From positions 1-7,004 of the forward strand of contig JAOUGB010000119.1 of the NCBI GenBank assembly GCA_029857875.1: 7,004 bases of DNA, written 5' to 3'. This DNA is from Desulfobacteraceae bacterium. GTDB lineage: Bacteria; Desulfobacterota; Desulfobacteria; Desulfobacterales; UBA11574. Below the pieces are notes generated by a model that was not told the origin of the DNA, searched no databases, and worked only from the letters and a program-made list of their open reading frames with translations. The position numbers were made by a program, and so were the translations under genes. Positions 5,633 through 7,004 of this stretch are shown piece by piece; positions within the stretch are counted from its first letter, which is position 1, and each line of letters starts with the position of its first letter.

Positions 5633-5661
5633 TTTATCTCAATTATAATGAGGAATGTCAA
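5633..5661 (-). promoter_or_regulatory. ihfA promoter with overlapping inverted repeat
   Basis: On the minus strand, a perfect TTGACA (5661-5656), a 17-bp spacer and GATAAA (5638-5633, 4 of 6). Start would be near 5626, about 20 nt before the ribosome binding site. ATTATAA (5622-5628) and TTATAAT (5643-5649) form a 7-bp inverted repeat centred on the -10 box, a possible operator. A second TATAAT (5627-5622) lacks a -35. Confidence 0.5.
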
Positions 5662-5738
5662 TTGCAAAGGTTTATCTGCTACAATGTGTTAATTTGGGCA
5701 ATATTCTTGACACGTTGGTTTAAATATGCGAAAAAACA

Positions 5739-5838
5739 TATGATTCTAAAATTGTTGCTTCAACCCTAAACAAAGGGAGAGACATTTGATGATAAGAGAA
5801 CCCCATTTCTCGGTTTTGAGAGGTGGGGTTTTGTTTTT
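5739..5838 (+). ncRNA. Candidate small RNA ending in a strong terminator
   Basis: A strong plus-strand intrinsic terminator (5799-5838) has no recognisable gene before it; upstream lies only the divergent ihfA promoter. A weak promoter candidate, TTGGTT (5715-5720), 18 bp, TATGAT (5739-5744), would start RNA near 5751 and give about 88 nt. Short stems GTTG/CAAC (5754-5764) and CCCT/AGGG (5764-5777) precede the terminator. An 18-codon frame at 5789-5845, with AAAGGGAG 9 nt upstream of its ATG, runs through the terminator hairpin and is unlikely to be the product. Leader-peptide or attenuator roles are alternatives. No known RNA family is recognised. Confidence 0.35.
5799..5838 (+). terminator. 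Strong intrinsic terminator without an assigned gene
   Basis: The stem pairs AACCCCATTTCTC (5799-5811) with GAGAGGTGGGGTT (5818-5830): 13 bp with two G-U pairs and a 6-nt loop, followed by TTGTTTTT. The T-run is only on the plus strand. Confidence 0.88.
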
Positions 5839-5893
5839 AAATTAACTAATTAGATATCACAACACTGGTTATAGTCCACATAAAGATAAGAGA

Positions 5894-5932
5894 TGTCAGG
5901 TTTTGACAAGTCCGATTTATACGGGATATTCT
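5894..5932 (+). promoter_or_regulatory. Promoter of the winged-helix gene with a palindrome over the -35 box
   Basis: TTGACA (5903-5908), 18-bp spacer, TATTCT (5927-5932, 4 of 6); start would be near 5939. TGTCA (5894-5898) and TGACA (5904-5908) form an inverted repeat with a 5-nt gap covering the -35. This is a plausible operator, perhaps for self-regulation by the downstream winged-helix protein (inference). Confidence 0.45.
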
Positions 5933-5955
5933 TAATAGATCACAAACTAACTTTT

Positions 5956-6001
5956 CGCTCCAACCGGTAGCGAATCCTTACGGCTCTGCTGCCTTTGAGC
6001 G
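5956..6001 (+). repeat. Leader stem-loop before the winged-helix gene
   Basis: CGCTC (5956-5960), AA (5962-5963) and GGTAGC (5966-5971) pair with GCTGCC (5988-5993), TT (5994-5995) and GAGCG (5997-6001): 13 pairs with small bulges and a 16-nt loop. It ends 9 nt before the ribosome binding site. It may be a leader regulatory hairpin or a degenerate copy of a longer palindromic repeat; no T-run follows. Confidence 0.55.
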
Positions 6002-6010
6002 CCACATTTG

Positions 6011-6015
6011 AAGGA
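6011..6015 (+). promoter_or_regulatory. Ribosome binding site fixing the start at 6022
   Basis: AAGGA lies 6 nt before the ATG at 6022. An in-frame TTG at 5995 would sit inside the leader hairpin with no binding site of its own, so 6022 is preferred. Confidence 0.7.
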
Positions 6016-6021
6016 CAGGAA

Positions 6022-6534
6022 ATGGATATTATAAATATACTTGGCACCATTAAAGGAAAAGTTCTTGATGCCTCCAATTTCGACTTGCTCAAACACGCAT
6101 ATGAACTACAAAACCAGAATATTGTTCAGCTTAAGGATGATAATGATGCTTTACGAGAAAGTAATGGGTTGCTTAAACAAAAAATAAAAGAGTTAAATGA
6201 TGAAAATACAATTTTAAAAGAAACTATTAAGAAGTACAAAAATATAATTAAATTGCTTCCTCAGACATCATTGATAGATAATTTCTCTGAAATCGCGGTT
6301 AATATTTTAGAACTTTATATTAGCAACGATACTACAGAGTTGTGGGAAAAATTTATCATGCGTACGCTTCCTTTCAGCGAAATACAAGTACAAGCAGGTC
6401 TTGATGAGTTGCGCAGGGCAGAATTGATTTCTTCTTATTCTTTCGATCCTTCTCATGGAAGAGAATATTCACTCACAGAAAAAGGCCGATACAATCTCGC
6501 TATCAAATCTAAGCATCTAAGCAATCTTTTTTAG
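6022..6534 (+). CDS. Coiled-coil protein with C-terminal winged-helix domain, function unknown
   Basis: 170 residues from the ATG at 6022. I do not recognise a named family. Residues 1-20 are a short N-terminal segment. Residues about 21-76 form a long charged helix with heptad-like spacing of Leu/Ile (NIVQLKDDNDALRESNGLL and onward), a likely coiled coil for dimerisation. Residues about 85-165 look like a winged helix: helix SEIAVNILELYI (89-100), recognition-type region SEIQVQAGLDELRRAELI (119-136), and a wing with the MarR/PadR-like ending GREYSLTEKGRYNLA (146-160). It is probably a cytoplasmic DNA-binding protein. It has its own promoter, a palindrome over the -35 and a leader hairpin. 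An integrase remnant lies about 100 bp downstream, so the gene may be cargo of a decayed integrated element. Confidence 0.82.
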   Translation: MDIINILGTIKGKVLDASNFDLLKHAYELQNQNIVQLKDDNDALRESNGLLKQKIKELNDENTILKETIKKYKNIIKLLPQTSLIDNFSEIAVNILELYISNDTTELWEKFIMRTLPFSEIQVQAGLDELRRAELISSYSFDPSHGREYSLTEKGRYNLAIKSKHLSNLF

Positions 6535-6543
6535 CCAGGCATT

Positions 6544-6599
6544 TACCGACATTCTAAAACCCGCGAGTTGTAGATCAGTCAGCTAATAAGTTGTCGGTA
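6544..6599. repeat. Inverted repeat TACCGACA / TGTCGGTA
   Basis: Perfect 8-bp arms at 6544-6551 and 6592-6599, separated by 40 bp, start 9 nt after the winged-helix gene stop. There is no T-run, so not an intrinsic terminator. They could be termini of a small inserted sequence, but 8-bp arms can also arise by chance. Confidence 0.4.
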
Positions 6600-6611
6600 G
6601 ACGGAAAATAT

Positions 6612-6645
6612 AATGGGGTCATAAGGGGTAATGGGTGACCCCATT
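6612..6645. repeat. Inverted repeat AATGGGGTC / GACCCCATT
   Basis: Perfect 9-bp arms at 6612-6620 and 6637-6645 around a 16-nt loop, followed by TATTT on the plus strand. It may act as a weak terminator for the winged-helix gene. GGGGTC/GACCCC palindromes resemble ends associated with REP-type transposases (recall, not verified). The open part of the integrase remnant begins inside it, so it may mark a break point. Confidence 0.5.
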
Positions 6646-6807
6646 TATTTCTCACATGAATTCGCAAAACATTTTTCATATTATCTCAAGAATACAGTAA
6701 AGCTCAGTGATCCACAAAAAGGTCTTCATTCTTTCCGGTATCTGGTGACCGATCATCCATACAAAGCTTCGGTGATGGAATCTAAGCCTTATAAACGTCC
6801 CATGTAA
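6631..6807 (+). pseudogene. Tyrosine recombinase (phage integrase) remnant, catalytic-domain fragment
   Basis: A 58-residue open stretch. Residues SHEFAKHFSYYLKNTV (8-23), then LSDPQKGLHSFRYLVTD (25-41), match the layout of integrase catalytic domains: a helix with F-x-x-x-F-x-x-Y-L, an xDPxK turn, then the HxxR box as HSFR (His33, Arg36). A normal integrase has about 250 or more residues before this point and another 60 or so after it, including a second His-Arg pair and the catalytic Tyr. All of these are absent. An in-frame stop lies at 6622 and the frame ends with TAA at 6805. It is therefore a non-functional fragment of an integrase that once mobilised this region. AGGGG just before the ATG is too close to be a good binding site. 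The identification rests on one motif and its spacing. Confidence 0.6.
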
Positions 6808-7004
6808 ACGCTGAAATGCAACGCAAAAAATGGGCATTTATCACGTAAACTGTTACATGATATAATTGAAGTTAATTTACTGTTATCATTAACTCATAAA
6901 CTGAATAGATAGTATATGACTTTCCATCCTTCCTTTATTTAGTATTCTGTATAAAACAAGAGAAAGCATGAGATCGCTCATTTTTGAGTCTACGTAATAT
7001 CAGA
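6808..7004. other. AT-rich stretch with no recognisable gene
   Basis: All frames are short and compositionally uninformative. The only structure is ATGAG-atcg-CTCAT followed by TTTT (6968-6985), a weak 5-bp hairpin. It could hold the leader of a gene beyond the window; nothing else can be supported. Confidence 0.5.

Noticed and set aside
5789..5845. 18-codon frame with a good ribosome binding site
   Set aside because: It runs through the stem and T-run of a strong terminator, so an RNA ending there would lack the stop codon. It is more likely incidental.
5995..6021. TTG start giving a nine-residue N-terminal extension of the winged-helix protein
   Set aside because: It lies within the leader hairpin and lacks a ribosome binding site, whereas the ATG at 6022 has AAGGA at good spacing.

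Overview
This is ordinary bacterial chromosomal DNA, moderately AT-rich, with a worn accessory patch at its right end. The organism is most likely a Desulfobacterota (deltaproteobacterial sulfate-reducer type) relative. The basis is family resemblance: the radA, ihfA and SUI1-type sequences, a tiny VEKL-IML-G-L-PIDIFDL membrane protein, and long AT-rich palindromic intergenic elements all resemble that group. This is inference from memory, not a database result.

Layout. Positions 1-1792 lie on the minus strand. radA (419-1792) comes first, followed downstream by the 5' part of rlmE/ftsJ (to position 3), which hits an in-frame TGA exactly where the conserved Trp of its SAM motif is expected. 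A phased imperfect inverted repeat separates them. From 1793 to 2290 there is no gene, but there is a 172-bp AT-rich palindromic element (2006-2177). Positions 2291-4270 form a compact plus-strand cluster: a PHP histidinol-phosphatase-like enzyme, an exported GH103/MltB-type lytic transglycosylase, and a two-helix PLDc_N-type membrane protein with a TTG start. A tRNA-Glu(CTC) gene with its own promoter and intrinsic terminator follows (4336-4495).

Positions 4541-5591 are minus strand again: ihfA, a 34-codon gene overlapping the ihfA stop, a 73-residue membrane protein and a 61-residue conserved-looking protein of unknown function. The 34-codon gene reads as only the zinc-knuckle N-terminus of a bacterial SUI1/YciH translation factor. 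From 5592 to 6021 there is the ihfA promoter, then a strong intrinsic terminator with no recognised gene in front of it (small-RNA candidate), then a promoter with a palindrome over its -35 box and a leader hairpin. These lead into a coiled-coil plus winged-helix gene of unknown function (6022-6534). Two inverted repeats and a both-ends-truncated tyrosine recombinase remnant (6631-6807) follow. Nothing convincing is seen from 6808 to 7004.

How it fits together. radA and rlmE are housekeeping genes for DNA recombination/repair and rRNA methylation. The 2291-4270 trio is closely spaced and probably co-transcribed. ihfA and the SUI1-like microgene are probably translationally coupled. The winged-helix gene next to an integrase fragment suggests the scar of an integrated element. 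No complete new multi-gene system is evident. The most unusual items are the stand-alone SUI1 N-terminal microgene, the interrupted rlmE, the orphan terminator, the hairpin-led winged-helix gene and the repeat structures.
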